Shown here piece by piece: positions 1 through 11,103 of a stretch of DNA of 64,000 bases. Below the pieces are notes generated by a model that was not told where the DNA came from, made no database searches, and saw only the letters and a list, made by a program, of their open reading frames with translations. Location of the stretch: NCBI GenBank assembly GCA_007026445.1, contig VDMD01000003.1, positions 806,001 to 870,000 on the forward strand. The letters run 5' to 3'. This DNA comes from Schizophyllum amplum (taxonomy: Eukaryota > Basidiomycota > Agaricomycetes > Agaricales > Schizophyllaceae). A program made the position numbers and the translations under genes. Within the stretch, counting starts at the first letter, position 1. Each line of letters starts with the position of its first letter.

Positions 1-1
1 C

Positions 2-73
2 AACGCGCTCTTCTGGGCTTTGTACGACAAGCGTGAGTATGGCGACCTGAGCGGCGCGGAAGAGCAGCGGTAG
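2..73 (+). CDS. 3' end of a gene entering from the left, partial
   Basis: The first bases read NALFWALYDKREYGDLSG and then a few more residues to a TAG at 71-73, in a codon pattern that looks real. The product cannot be named from so short a tail. A GTGAGT donor sits at 33. If it is used, splicing to the AG near 133 continues in frame as RDADEWIFKDLVHAG and ends near 191, overlapping the tail of the opposite-strand gene. Both readings are plausible, so the true stop is uncertain. Confidence 0.35.
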   Translation, partial: NALFWALYDKREYGDLSGAEEQR

Positions 74-152
74 CTGCGGTCTCTCGTCGAGTCGTCTGCA
101 GGAGTTGAATGGCATGTCGGCAGGTGATGCCGATGAGTGGATTTTTAAGGAC

Positions 153-1471
153 CTAGTGCATGCCGGACGACGACGGGGGAAGAGTGGATGACGCTGACGG
201 ACAAGGCTGAGCTATAGGTCGGTGTACAAGCTGATCATGCGCGGCCGGAGCTTCCGTCGCCCGCTTGGGGTGCTGCGACTGCTGCTGCGACTGCGTCGCG
301 TACGGTCCCGCTACGTTGAAGGGCAGATACGCATACCCTTGCCTGGGACTCGGCGGCGCCGACGTGTATGTGCTAGGCGTCCATGTTGCCAATGGCGTCT
401 GGTAGTCAGAATATCCAGCGCTGTCGTGCCCAGAAGACGACGCAACAGGCCCGTAAGCCCAAGGCTGAAGGTCCGGCGGCGGCGGCGCAGGACCGTAGCC
501 TGCAGACATCATAGCCCTGCTATAACCTGCGGACGGCGGCGCGACGCCGTGGCCTACGGACGTAGACATGCCTTCATAGCTCGAGGACGTGGAGGTAGTT
601 CCGGGCGGTGCGAAATCGAACGCCGCGCTGTACGTTGTGGATGTGGTCGGCGGCCCATAGCTTGACGGCGGTAGCAAGGGTACATAATTGGAAGGAGGTG
701 CAGACGCATAGCTGTCCGAAGTGGCCGGCTCGTAGCTCGACTGGGACGTTGGCATGTAGCTTGAAGGAGGTGACGACGCGTAGCTGGGCGCCGACTCCCC
801 TGTGTACCGCATCGGGCCCCGAGCCGCAGCCCCGGTTGCTGGCTGACTACCGTAAGAAGGCGTCACCTCCTGGCCATACAGCGGTACTTGTGGCTCGCTC
901 GGCGACAGGGGTGGCTGAGGTGCATGTTGCTGCTCTGTGTCCTGACGGTGCTCTCTACGCTGGGGTGCGGGAAATAGGCGGACGCTCTCCCTATCCAGTT
1001 CCGGAGCGGCGGGGGCGGCGGGTAGCCCCGCGTATCGTGCTCGCGCAGGCGACGTCGGCTCACTGCGGGGCTCCTCTCCTCGCCGTGACTGACCGCTCCG
1101 TGAGTCTGATGACCCGCGCTGCTCCTCCCCGCGGATGAAAGGACGACGAGCAGGTTTCGCGCCGTACACGCGCTTCTTGGACAGTCCATGGAGCTGCTGC
1201 AACTGACTCACAATGCTCGGCCGTGGCGCTTCAGGGAGCGAGGCCTGCCGCGCACGGGCAGGTGGGCTACGAGACGGCGGACGCGATGAGCCGGACGGCG
1301 ACGCGGAGGATGGGCCTGCGCTGCGCTCTTCGGTCGGCATATAAGACGTTTGGGCATCAGGCACGGTGCGCCGCGCTTTAGGGCGTGGTTTCTCAAGCGA
1401 CGGCTGCTATGGCGGGGATCAGAAAGACAAGCATGCAAAGGCGCCAATTTACGTACTCCGCTCGCGGGCAT
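153..1471 (-). CDS. Ser/Pro/Tyr-rich disordered protein, two exons
   Basis: I do not recognise a domain. The start is an ATG at 1471 encoding MPASG. A GTACGT donor and a TAG acceptor (intron about 54 nt) join it in phase 0 to QPSLEKPRPK and a 400-residue exon. The protein is low in complexity. The N-terminal third is rich in Arg, Pro and Ser. Residues about 170-300 carry many spaced SSY-x-P units (SSYMPTSQSSYEP, SSYGPP, TSSSYEG). Such sequence is typical of disordered regulatory or RNA-associated proteins, but no function is assigned. The long open frame on the plus strand over the same DNA is a GC-driven shadow. Confidence 0.6.
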
Positions 1472-3164
1472 GCCCGCTTCTGCAGCACTTGAGGAGCCTA
1501 TGTTTGTTTATCGGTACGCAAAATCAGCGTGAGAATACACAAGCGAGCTCACCGGCGTCATGATCGCGCGTGCTTGTGCGCACGCTGAACGCCGCGTCTC
1601 GAGAGCCCGTGGCATCTTCGACGGCGTTCTGGAGACGAACCTAACATTAAAACCGGATTTATCAGTCTGATTTTATTAATGGCGACGGTGGCGCGGAAAC
1701 ATGCGAAACATACCACTGTCGTGAAGAAGGTCAGAAGCGCTCGCGAGTCGGCGCCCTGCCCAAGGACGAGATGCGGGAGGATACGGACCTGAACGGTATA
1801 TTTCGCGGTGACGTGAGTGCTTGGGAGGAGGACACGCAGAAAGAGGGACCTACGCGTGTCGCTTCGGTGGCGAGGGAGGTCCAGACGTTGTTCAACGACG
1901 TGCTTTCAGGCTGTGGTACCGCAGACGCTGCCGCCACAATGAGATGCACATGCTGTGCGCCAGAGCCCGAGCGTTGCGCCGACATTTGCGCCAGGCGCTA
2001 TGCGTGCATTTCTCCCGTCAGCCACACTTGACTGTTAAAAGAACAAATGCCACAGACACACCTGAATAGCGCTCTGCACGTCGCCGGCCGACACAACGCT
2101 GCTCGCCGCATCTGGTCGCAGATAAAAATCCGACAATCCCCTTTGTGGGTCGTTGAAATGCTGGGGCTCTGCCAAGCCATCCCATGTAGTCTGCGATACG
2201 GCAAGTGTCATCTAAATAGAAATGAGTTTATTTTCGAGGACTTGGTAGACATTTACAGACAGGAACTGGTGTCCGTCGCTGCAAGCTTTCCAGCAAAGGA
2301 TGCACCCCGCGATCTCGTATGGTGGGCCAAAGCCTTTGCATCGCCGAGCTGTCTTCGACGACCAGGAAGACGGACATCGATCTATCTTTGTTCACGCGCC
2401 CAAAGGCCACGCTGTTGATTTTGCACGACCGGCTGGTCCTGTTCCCGGCAGATGAGGTGGAGGGGCGAGCAGAAAAAAGAGGAGGGCGGATGGCAATGTC
2501 TGGAGCCCCGTTATGACAAGGACGGAGTGCCGACGCGTAGTTGGAAAGAAGGAATGGCGCCGGGCCTGAGTAGCGCGATGGGCGCAACCAACATGACCGT
2601 CGGACTTTCAACAAATCAGCACGGTGCAGCGCATCGTGGCCGCAACCCCGGAAGGCGAAGTTTCGCAGCGCTTGTACACGATATACGCCGCTACCTGTTC
2701 GCCGTCACTGTGCGGCGCGCGGTGCCCACGACTGCAGCCTCAGTCAGATCTGTAGAATGGCGAGGATCGGCGTGCCGTATTCGAGGGCGAAAGCGGAGGG
2801 AGCCACGGGTGCAGGCGAGCATTCACTGGGTCGCGCACGGGCCGCTTCTGTCGCCGTCACTGGTGCGCGCCTCCGCGCCATATTCAGTCGTGAAAGTTCA
2901 AAGTCAGCGACGGCGCCTCTGATAGCACCTGCGCCGTTGCGCAGCCAGAGCGCCCCGGCGGACGCCGAGGTACCTGCTCGCCGTCGTGACTTGTCCCGCG
3001 CTCCCGGGGATTCGGATTCCTCCGGCGCGTCTTTGATTCCGCTCACGTGCGCCCCCTCCGTCAACTGCAGGCCATGCAGTAGTTGAACTTTGTCGTTGGC
3101 TGCGTCTCACGCATAAGATTAACGAAGCTTCGCAAGCAAAGAATAGCTAATGGTACACACACAA
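1472..3164. other. Intergenic, no supported gene
   Basis: Short open frames occur on both strands (for example 1731-1985 minus, 2228-2614 minus, 2757-3086 plus). None has a recognisable domain, a consistent splice pattern or a clear codon bias. The stretch separates the divergent 5' end of the disordered protein from the 3' end of the EOS1-like gene. I see no RNA gene or mobile element in it. Confidence 0.4.
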
Positions 3165-4418
3165 TTAGCACCCAGAAAACTCTCGACGCAGCTGCTCTGC
3201 CCACGCCATTACGAAGTACAGCACCCCGGCAGGGAACATGCATTTCAGCCCAACCTCTCGCCAGTCCCAGCGCCGTCCACCCCACTTGCCACCGCGCCAC
3301 CTGTGCCACTTCCCGCCTGCTTCTCGGGGCGCACGTGCAGCAGGCTCGCGCGGCTCCCACCAGAGGTTACTCGTCACCCACAACTGTACACTGCGGCTGC
3401 AGCACGTCGTCGTGCCGATAACGGCCCAGGCGATGACCGGTCGCTTCTGGTTCTCGAGGACAAGAAGGGTGAAGTGTGTGGCCGGCCAGCATATACTCTG
3501 CAGCGCGACCAAGCGCACGAGCGTCGATAGCGGAGCGTAATAGATGCGCCATCGCTTCATGAGGCCGGTTGTCAGACTAAGGCATTGGTAGCCAGTGAGA
3601 ATGGCCTGCACGAGATGTCAGTGAAAACGAGGAGAGGGAGGATATCTGCGCACCCAGAGAGCCGACACAAAATAATCAACGCGCTGTGGTGCGCCGGGGT
3701 GAGAGGGAGGATGGAGCGTATGATAGATATTGTAGAGCATGCCAAAAAACGCAGGTACAATAGATAGCAGTCGGGAAAACTCGAAAAGGAACGGTGTCAG
3801 TCGTTGTTGCATGGTGCTTGGAGGGACAATCGGGGCAGAAGCGCCTACAATACGCGCTGTGGGTAGTCGACGAGGCTGCAGACGATGTTAGTGGGCGAAA
3901 ATTTTGCAGTGGTCGCCACTCACCGGTTCGTCCGCCTCTGTCTCCGTCTCGCCTGCGCCAAGCTGGCCTGGCACGGTCGTGATGGACTTCGCAGCTTCGC
4001 GGCCCCCGTGGACCTGCCCGCTGGTCCACGACGTATAGATGGCATCATCGTCCCTCCGGTCGTCATCGTCGTCGTCGCTATCGGACGGCATGCAGGCCGA
4101 CGTGGGACGAGGCACGAGGTACGCGCTGCGCGAGCGTAGGTGATGGATGGAGGTGATGAGGGGGATAGAGTTGGACTTGGGCGCGACAAAAGTGGTGCGA
4201 GGCGTGACGGGAGGTGCAGGCGTGAAGAGGAACGTGGAGGAGCGGATGCTGGCGAGCTCAGTAGACGCAGCGCGCGGGCGCGTTTGCTTCGGGGGACGGG
4301 GATCAGATGTGGTGGGCGGACGACGCGGGGGTCGGCTATCCGTGGTCTGGCCGGCTACATCCACTGCAGGGGCTTGCGGGTGGCTGGTGGCGCGCCTTCT
4401 GCCTGGGCTGGGGAGCAT
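3165..4418 (-). CDS. EOS1: EOS1-like N-glycosylation protein, ER membrane
   Basis: The product resembles fungal Eos1, a multi-pass ER protein needed for normal N-glycosylation and oxidative-stress tolerance. Three exons (4418-3924, 3875-3654, 3605-3165) join in phase 0 to about 385 residues. The start is the first in-frame ATG, MLPSPGRR. The first 165 residues are disordered and end in an Asp run (SDSDDDDDDRRDDD). The core follows: SRLLSIVPAFFGMLYNIYH, then ALWAILTGYQCLSLTTGL and a hydrophobic segment around YAPLSTLVRLVALQSICWPA. After it come SRSVQLWVTSNLWW and a C-terminal VLYFVMAWAEQLRREFSGC. These blocks match my memory of the family (PF12326). Intron 1 has a CTAAC branch point. Assignment is good but not checked by alignment. 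Confidence 0.75.
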
Positions 4419-5369
4419 CGCGCGCGTCAGGAAAGCGCGGTCAGGAAAGAGATTGTCATCTTTCTCACCAGCCCTTTTATGCTGCTTCGCGTTACGATAA
4501 GACTTGGACCAGCTATCTGGCGGGCCTGCAAAAATGGTGCACGCCCTTTCAGCGGCTGAGAACCATTGGATTTCAATGAACGGAGGATCCAAAAGAGGTG
4601 CGCCCCGGATGCAAATTTGGCAGGAGTCGTCATCCGGTCCGGGACGCCGCTCCGCCACTGAGACTTGTTCGAATTCGAACGTTTGTTCTTCGTTCACCTT
4701 GGTGGTTTACAAGCACGCCCTCCTTCAGAGGCAGCAAACAGCCGTATGCTGGCAGCAAGAAATCCATGCCTCCCATGGAATATTGCACATGGATGGCCAT
4801 CGTTGTCCGTGTATACTTACACTATTCCGTCTCGTCGCCGCCGTTACCCGGGCTCAAGGCTACACCAGGGCTACATACGCCAGGAAGACCTCCTCTACGT
4901 TCTCTGTCTACGTCATCTACAAATTGCTTGACATCGATGGCCAGTCTGACTGTATTGTGCATCGTGCATTTTCAGGGTTTGTAGTATGTACCCGTCTCAG
5001 ATCCGAATTGCGCCAAGATGGCGGCAGACATCAGTATACACCGTCGCTGCTCTGAAGGCAGGGCGACGCCAAGCTTCGATCTTCCTAGAGTCTCAGCAAC
5101 AAACGAATGGTCCATAATCAACACACGACGTCGATTGAAGCGCTAACACTACCGGTATGGTGCACGTCTGCGCGAATTGATTGAGTCAAAAGGGAGAGAA
5201 ATGATAATGGGCGATGCCCAGAAGATTAGAAGAGGTGGTGGAGTATCGTATGCTGTACAACACGACGAAGCAAATAAAGTGAGATATAATGAAGAAAAAA
5301 GGAACATCAGGGAGAACCTGGTGGGCGGGGAGATGGGAGTAGAGACAAAAAATGGAAGGAAGCGACTCT
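4419..5369. other. Intergenic region between two minus-strand genes
   Basis: This holds the EOS1-like promoter and the 3' flank of the next minus-strand gene. Open frames on the plus strand (4504-5055) show no domain and overlap the promoter. The part near 5170-5360 is purine-rich on the plus strand. Nothing else is supported. Confidence 0.4.
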
Positions 5370-7180
5370 TCAACCACGCGCCCTGCGTCGTCGTTTACTT
5401 TGCGGTCCCCCAGCCTCGTCAGCGACATCTTGAGTGCGCGCCTTGGTCTTCGGAATACCGCTCCTAGTTTTCGGCGTGCCGTTCTTAGCTGCGCTGGCGC
5501 TCGTGCTCTTCGTCGGACTGGAGCTCTTCCGAGGCTTCGCAGACTTGCTCGACATTTTCTTCGTCGCGGCGCTTGACGGGGCCGCGGCACTCGACGACGA
5601 CGCCCCAGGGCTCGACGACGCCATAGGAGCGACGGAGGGTCCTCTCGTGCTGGAGCGAAGCTGGCGTATGGGTGTGTCCGACGCGGCAGAGGCTTCGCGA
5701 TCGGCGTATATAGGACTCTCGTCTTCGGCACGCTTGCGCTTCTTGGACGATAAGGCCTTCACGGAGGCATGATTCGAGGGACCAGGAGTGGCCGTTGTGG
5801 TGGCGTGATTAACAGCCAACGAGTCGGCGCGAGCAACAGCGGCCGAGTCGGCACGAGGGGCAGCCGCGGTGACAACAGAGGAATGCGGTTGAAGATGCAG
5901 TGGAGGGGGCGCAGGCGCGATCGAAACACCGGTCTGCGAGCCCTGGCAACCGGTCGACGGTCGCGAGGACGAAACATGCACTGTCGCCGACGCGAGCGTC
6001 AACGAGACCTGCGTCAGCGGTGGCACCAGCTTGTTGATGAAATTCTCCTGCATGAACTGCTGCAGCGCCCCAGCGTCTACGGCGGCGTACATGACCAAGT
6101 CCCCCGCCAGCGCTTCGAGCAGCGCGATCTGCGCCGCATGCTTCTCCTTGAGTGTCTGCGCCAGACACACCTGCGTCACTAGCTTCTCGAAGGGTATCAG
6201 CTCCCCCGGCACCGGGCCCATCCCAATGGGCGGCAGCCCGTTAACCGTCTCCACGTCGACCTCCACGTCGGGCGGCAGCTCGTAGAGCACCAACTGCTTA
6301 TCGAGCCACGCGTCCACACACCGGGTGGTGAGTTTCAGGAGCGCCTTCGAGTCGATCCCGAGCTGCTCCGACAAATTCGCAGTGTGCCACTCCGCGAGCC
6401 ACCCCATCATCGTGTACTGCTCGTACAACGACATCGCCCCAACGATGGCCTTGACAAGCGCCATGCGCGACGGGTGCGGCTCGTAAGTCGCGTCGAAGTC
6501 CACGCCTGTCCCACTGCTCCGCGCCTCGCGCGGCACCTCGACGTTATCCTGGATGGAGAGCATCGTGGGCTCCATGGCGGGGTCGTCGGGGATGAACCGC
6601 ACGCTGACGGTCCCGCCGCCGGTGGGCGGGTGGTCCACGCCCCACGTCATATGGACGAGGTTGTCACTGTCGGCGGAGGCGGGCCCGTGCATGCGCTCGA
6701 CAATGCCGTCGGGGTCGTCGATCTGTTCGACATCGGTATGGTAAACGCCGCGCTTCATGAGGAGCGCATTGTCACGCAAGAGCGCGGCGCGCTGCTCGGT
6801 GGGTATAAGTTCAACGATGATGGGGTGGTGGTCCGCGGCGACTGGGCGTCTGTGCGGATGTCAGACTGAGGGGCAATTCGGGCGAGGGCGAACAGGAACC
6901 CACAGGTGCTTGTCCCACAAATCAGCCTGCGCTTTCCATTCGCTGTGAGGAGGCGGGTCAATGGGCTGTATATCAATAGAGAGGACTTGACGTACATGGC
7001 TGCGTAGCTAGCGTTGTTGGCCTTCAAGGCCAGCGCTGCGTCTCTGACAGGCGTCACCCAAGGGGGCAACTTGTACCTCGTAGCCGCGTCGACCTCGCAC
7101 ATCGCATCGAGGATTTCGCTGCAGCCGTGATCGATTTGATTGTAGGTATCAAGGACGCTGTGCTGGGTGTCCCCCGGCAT
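5370..7180 (-). CDS. Conserved-looking nuclear protein of unknown function, three exons
   Basis: No family is recognised. The start ATG at 7180 gives MPGDTQHSVLDTYNQI. A GTACGT donor after YAAM leads to a short exon (EWKAQADLWDKHL). A GTGGGT-CACAG intron with a CTGAC branch removes an in-frame stop, and the last exon continues as RPVAADHHPIIVELIPTE. The first 300 residues look folded and acidic (VEQIDDPDGIVERMHG, SLYEQYTMMGWLAEWH). The last 170 are Ser/Ala-rich with basic patches (SSKKRKRAEDE, QSKRRRRARG), which look like nuclear localisation signals. I infer a nuclear chromatin or transcription role only weakly. Confidence 0.65.
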
Positions 7181-7951
7181 GGTAAGCTGCTTGAAGAGAA
7201 GTTGCTGTTAGAGAAATTGGTGGGAGGGCAGCTATAGTCCGATCTTCTGAATCGGATGGACGGGGAAGCAGAATGGGTGAGGGAAGCAAGAGAGGTAGGA
7301 GGGAGAAGCTGCGTCGCGGGATGTCGTACTTTAAGGACAAAGCAGCTGGGGGACGACACAGCCCTGTGCTATGACCAGCCGCATGCATGGTCCTAACCAT
7401 TCTTCTATTGTTGTGCATGACGGTTTAGGACTTGCGCCCGATTGGCGATATCTGAAAGGCATGACATATAGCGATAACCAATTCCTGAAGGTACAGCAGC
7501 CAGAGTTGAGGGGGAGCAAGGCAGAGATGGCCGGACGACGTAAGCGATCTCGATCATGGTGGCGCGCTGCAGGTCGCGGAGCAAACATGTACAAAGCTCG
7601 GATCGTCGAGATTGATGAAGTTCACAGCACCTCGAGCGAATCAGCTCGTGAGCTTGGTTCTGAGCAGCTTTCGGAGCCGCTATGTAACTACTAACGTCCT
7701 GTCAGGCATTTTCACCGCTAGCGCGTTTGACGAAGATACATGGCCTTTAGATAGGCCCATGTTCAAGATACGGTGCTAGCTATGTGGTGGATAAGTACAG
7801 GAGGGTATATTAGGCGGTAAAGCAGGGTAAGTACAGTTGGATCTAGCGGCTCGACAGCCCCAGAGGGCGGCTGGCAGAGCAACGGACGTCAAGCAAGCAG
7901 CCAGTCACGAGACTGCGCTGCCAGGCGGCTCACAAAAAGAAAACTGGATCT
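7181..7951. other. Intergenic region upstream of the unknown nuclear gene
   Basis: The stretch includes the promoter of the 5370-7180 gene and the 3' flank of TFIIS. A 107-codon plus-strand frame at 7371-7694 begins with ATG but has no domain, introns or codon support. I leave it uncalled. Confidence 0.35.
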
Positions 7952-9091
7952 TCACGAGAATTTCCACCTGTTGTTGCAGACGGTGCAGCTGGGAAGAAAA
8001 GCAAGTGAGACAATGATTTAGGAGATATAACACTAGCACCCACGTTACGAAGGTGGTCATCGGTTCATCAGCGCTGCGCGTCTGCGCCTGGCGGTAGCGG
8101 CACTTCCGCTGGAGGACTTTATCAGTACTGTCCAGATACTCGTGCACACACGACGCACCTGCTTGCACCTGCCGCACTGGAACGCGTCCGTCTCGGCCTC
8201 CTGCTCGGCGGCTCCCAGCGCCTCGTGAAGCGTCTGTTCACGAATCTTGCTGTCCGCCGCCTTGCGCTCCTCCGACGCCATATCCGCAACGGACATGACC
8301 GCCAGTCGTGCCGGTGCGAGCTCGCCCTTGAGCACCTGTGCGCGCAAGCCTGGGTTCCCCTTCGCTTTCAGGTTCGCGGTGAGAGTGCGGTTCTTCGACT
8401 TGTACTGCTCAGTGGTGCCGCCGTTGGCCTTGTGGACTTCGGCCTCAATGTCGCGCGCCTTCTCTGCGATGTTACTGCTCTCTGAAGGGTATCGGTCAGC
8501 TAATGGTCATCCTGAATGCAGGCGACGCACCACAAGTCGCGTCGCACGCGAGCGCGTTGTATATGAGCTTGATCATCGTATCCCGCAACTTCTCCCCAGT
8601 AAAGTCCAGCGACACATTGTCTGTGATCGCTGTTCGCACCGCCGCGGAGGGCTTCGCAGGAGGGGGGATGGACGGTGAGGCGGCAACTTTGGGCGACGGT
8701 GCGCCAGGGGCGGGGGACTTATGCGATCCCTTGAGTCGCTCGACGTCGGTCTTCCACTTCTTGACGAGGTCCTTCGCTGCCTGCGAGACATCCTTGCTCT
8801 GGTGTGTTCGTAGTTTACCGACAGCGAGCCCCGCCTTGCTTTCCTGCGCACAACTGATGAACAAACAAGTACAAACGACGCGCGATAGGCGCACGAGCAG
8901 CACGCACCCTTAGTATTGTCTCGTTTATGACCCAGTTCTTCTTCAAAAGGCCCAGAATACTGAGCATCTCCTGGGGGGACGCGTTAGCAACCAAGTACGA
9001 GTGTGGCGCAGACGAAAACGGCACGCACCTGGTCTGTGGACGGACTTTGAAGCTGTTTGACCAGCTTTTTGAGCTCTACGACGTCTGACAT
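7952..9091 (-). CDS. DST1: Transcription elongation factor TFIIS
   Basis: TFIIS enters the RNA polymerase II pore and stimulates cleavage of backtracked transcripts. The start ATG at 9091 gives MSDVVELKKLVKQLQS. The N-terminal leucine/tryptophan domain follows (EMLSILGLLKKNWVINETIL, then VSQAAKDLVKKWK). After a Pro/Ser linker comes the central domain (EKLRDTMIKLIYNAL, ARLAVMSVADMASEERK). The C-terminal zinc ribbon is complete: CGRC, then KCRYRQAQTRSADEPMTTF, then CTVCNNRWKFS. It includes the conserved Asp-Glu of the catalytic hairpin. The last intron starts GTGGGT after the VT codons and restores TFVTCTVC. At least five introns of about 50 nt are present. Very secure identification. Confidence 0.93.
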
Positions 9092-9294
9092 GGCGTTGGC
9101 AAGCACACAGAAAAGTAGCTATCGACTAAGGGAGCTCTCCAATGCGCTGCTCTCGCCCAGGGGCCTTCTTATATGTGACCGTCGAGAACAAAGACGATCG
9201 GCAGTTGCCGGCATTTGAGGAACAAAGCAGCTGCAAGGCCCTTGCTTCTCGCCGTCAAAACCTCAACGAGGTCTTTGTTCTCCCTGGTCCTAAA
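9092..9294. promoter_or_regulatory. Shared divergent promoter of TFIIS and PRP46
   Basis: Only 203 bp separate the start codons of TFIIS (minus) and PRP46 (plus), so both promoters lie in this space. There is no obvious TATA box, as usual for housekeeping genes. Pairing of an elongation factor with a splicing factor is compatible with co-expression, but that is inference. Confidence 0.6.
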
Positions 9295-10853
9295 ATGGCG
9301 TCTGTACTGCCTCCCCTTGACAGCTTGCATAGACGGAGTGTGAAACGGACGCGCGACATATTTGCGTCGAGTACAGACGAAGTCGTACCGGATGAGGAGC
9401 GGAGGTGCGTGGCTTGTGCACCGAACGAGGGCTTAGACTGACGGATCCACAGCACTCGTCTACGACTGTCCGTCAGGATAAATGACGAATTCCGCGATTA
9501 CAAAGAACTACCTGCTGCTCTTTTGTCTCAACAAGGACCAGTGGGTCCGTCGCGTCCCAAGGAGCAGCGGAAGATGATCACAGCAGGTCGTGCGTGTGTC
9601 CCCCTTTCTTCTTTGCATAGCTCATATATGTTCACAGCCGCCGACAACACGTCCCGCATGATAGCTACAATTGACAAGACCCCGCCCCCCTTGCCCTCCA
9701 CCTTCTCATCTTCCAGCAAACTTTCACAAGCCCTCACGCTCCACAAGACGACACGGACAGTAAAACCGACATACCACCCGCCATGGAAGCTTGTCCGCGT
9801 CATCTCTGGACACTTGGGCTGGGTGCGCAGTGTTGCCGTCGAGCCAGGAAACAAGTGGTTTGCGACAGGCGCAGGCGACCGTGTCATCAAGATCTGGGAC
9901 CTCGCATCCGGCGAGCTCAAACTCTCGCTCACCGGACACATATCGACCGTGCGCGGCCTCGCCGTCTCCGCCCGCCATCCTTACCTCTTCTCGTGCGGAG
10001 AGGACAAGGTGCGTGCACGGGCTGTGCGTCTCGACTGCTCCCCTAACGTCTATCACAGATGGTCAAATGCTGGGACCTCGAAGCGAACAAGGTCATCCGG
10101 CACTACCACGGGCATTTGTCTGGCGTGTACGCGCTGGACCTGCACCCCACGCTCGACGTGCTGGTCACCTCGGGACGCGACGCGTCCGCGCGCGTCTGGG
10201 ACATGCGCACCAAGGCGCAGATCCACGTTCTTGCCGGCCATACGGGCACCGTCGCCGACGTCAAGTGCCAGGAGTCCGACCCTCAGGTCATCACCGGCAG
10301 CATGGACACCACCGTCCGGTGAGCGCACCCCTGCATGGTTGACCGTCGTAGCGAAGCTAACGTGGACGTGATAGGCTATGGGACTTGGCAGCGGGCAAGA
10401 CGATGACCACGCTGACGCACCACAAGAAGTCCGTGCGCGCGCTCGCTATCCACCCGACGGAGTACTCGTTCGCGTCCGGCTCGGCTGGGGGAAACAACAT
10501 CAAGAAGTGGAAATGCCCGGAAGGGACGTTCGTGTTCAACTTCAGCGGGCACAACGCGATCATCAACACCATGTCGGTGAACGCGGAGGGCGTGTTCTTC
10601 TCTGGCGGCGACAACGGCTCGCTGTCACTTTGGGACTACAACACCGGGACGCCCTTTCAGCAAATGGACGACGTGCCGCAGCCTGGCTCGTTGGAGGCGG
10701 AGGCTGGAGTGTTCTGCTCGACATTCGATATGACGGGTACACGACTCATCACGGGTGGTGCGGACAAGACGATCAAGGTGCGTATCGACTTCGATACAGA
10801 TGTTACGGTCGCCGACTGGCTACTTTCAGGTCTATGCCGAGCAAGCACACTAG
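9295..10853 (+). CDS. PRP46: Pre-mRNA splicing factor PRP46/PLRG1, WD40 protein
   Basis: PRP46 (human PLRG1) is a WD40 subunit of the NineTeen complex in the activated spliceosome. The start ATG at 9295 gives [20 protein letters not shown]. Exons continue with [18 protein letters not shown]. Seven WD repeats follow, among them [108 protein letters not shown] and [13 protein letters not shown]. Introns of about 50 nt lie near 9405, 9589, 10008, 10321 and 10778. The last exon is tiny and stops at 10851-10853, so the basic tail usual in this family is absent or missed. Confidence 0.92.
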
Positions 10854-11103
10854 CGACGGGATTGTCAATGTCTGCCTATTCGACATTCTTCTTACCACAC
10901 TTTGCTCGATGTAGCACGACTCCGAGGTAAAATGCAGTGATGCTTGTACTGTACACCTTGTCCTCGCACCGAAAGAACAACCCAACAACCCTTGGCAATC
11001 ATCTGAACCGCGTGCTGTCCGTCACTTGGTCTTGGTATACGCGATGTCTGAAGCAATGCTGATAGTAATGCATATATATATATCGTAAGTCTGTCTAGCA
11101 AAA

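Noticed and set aside
222..1138. Plus-strand frames of 147 and 176 codons inside the first disordered gene
   Set aside because: Arg-rich shadows of a Ser/Pro-rich gene on the other strand. The minus strand has a clean ATG and intron.
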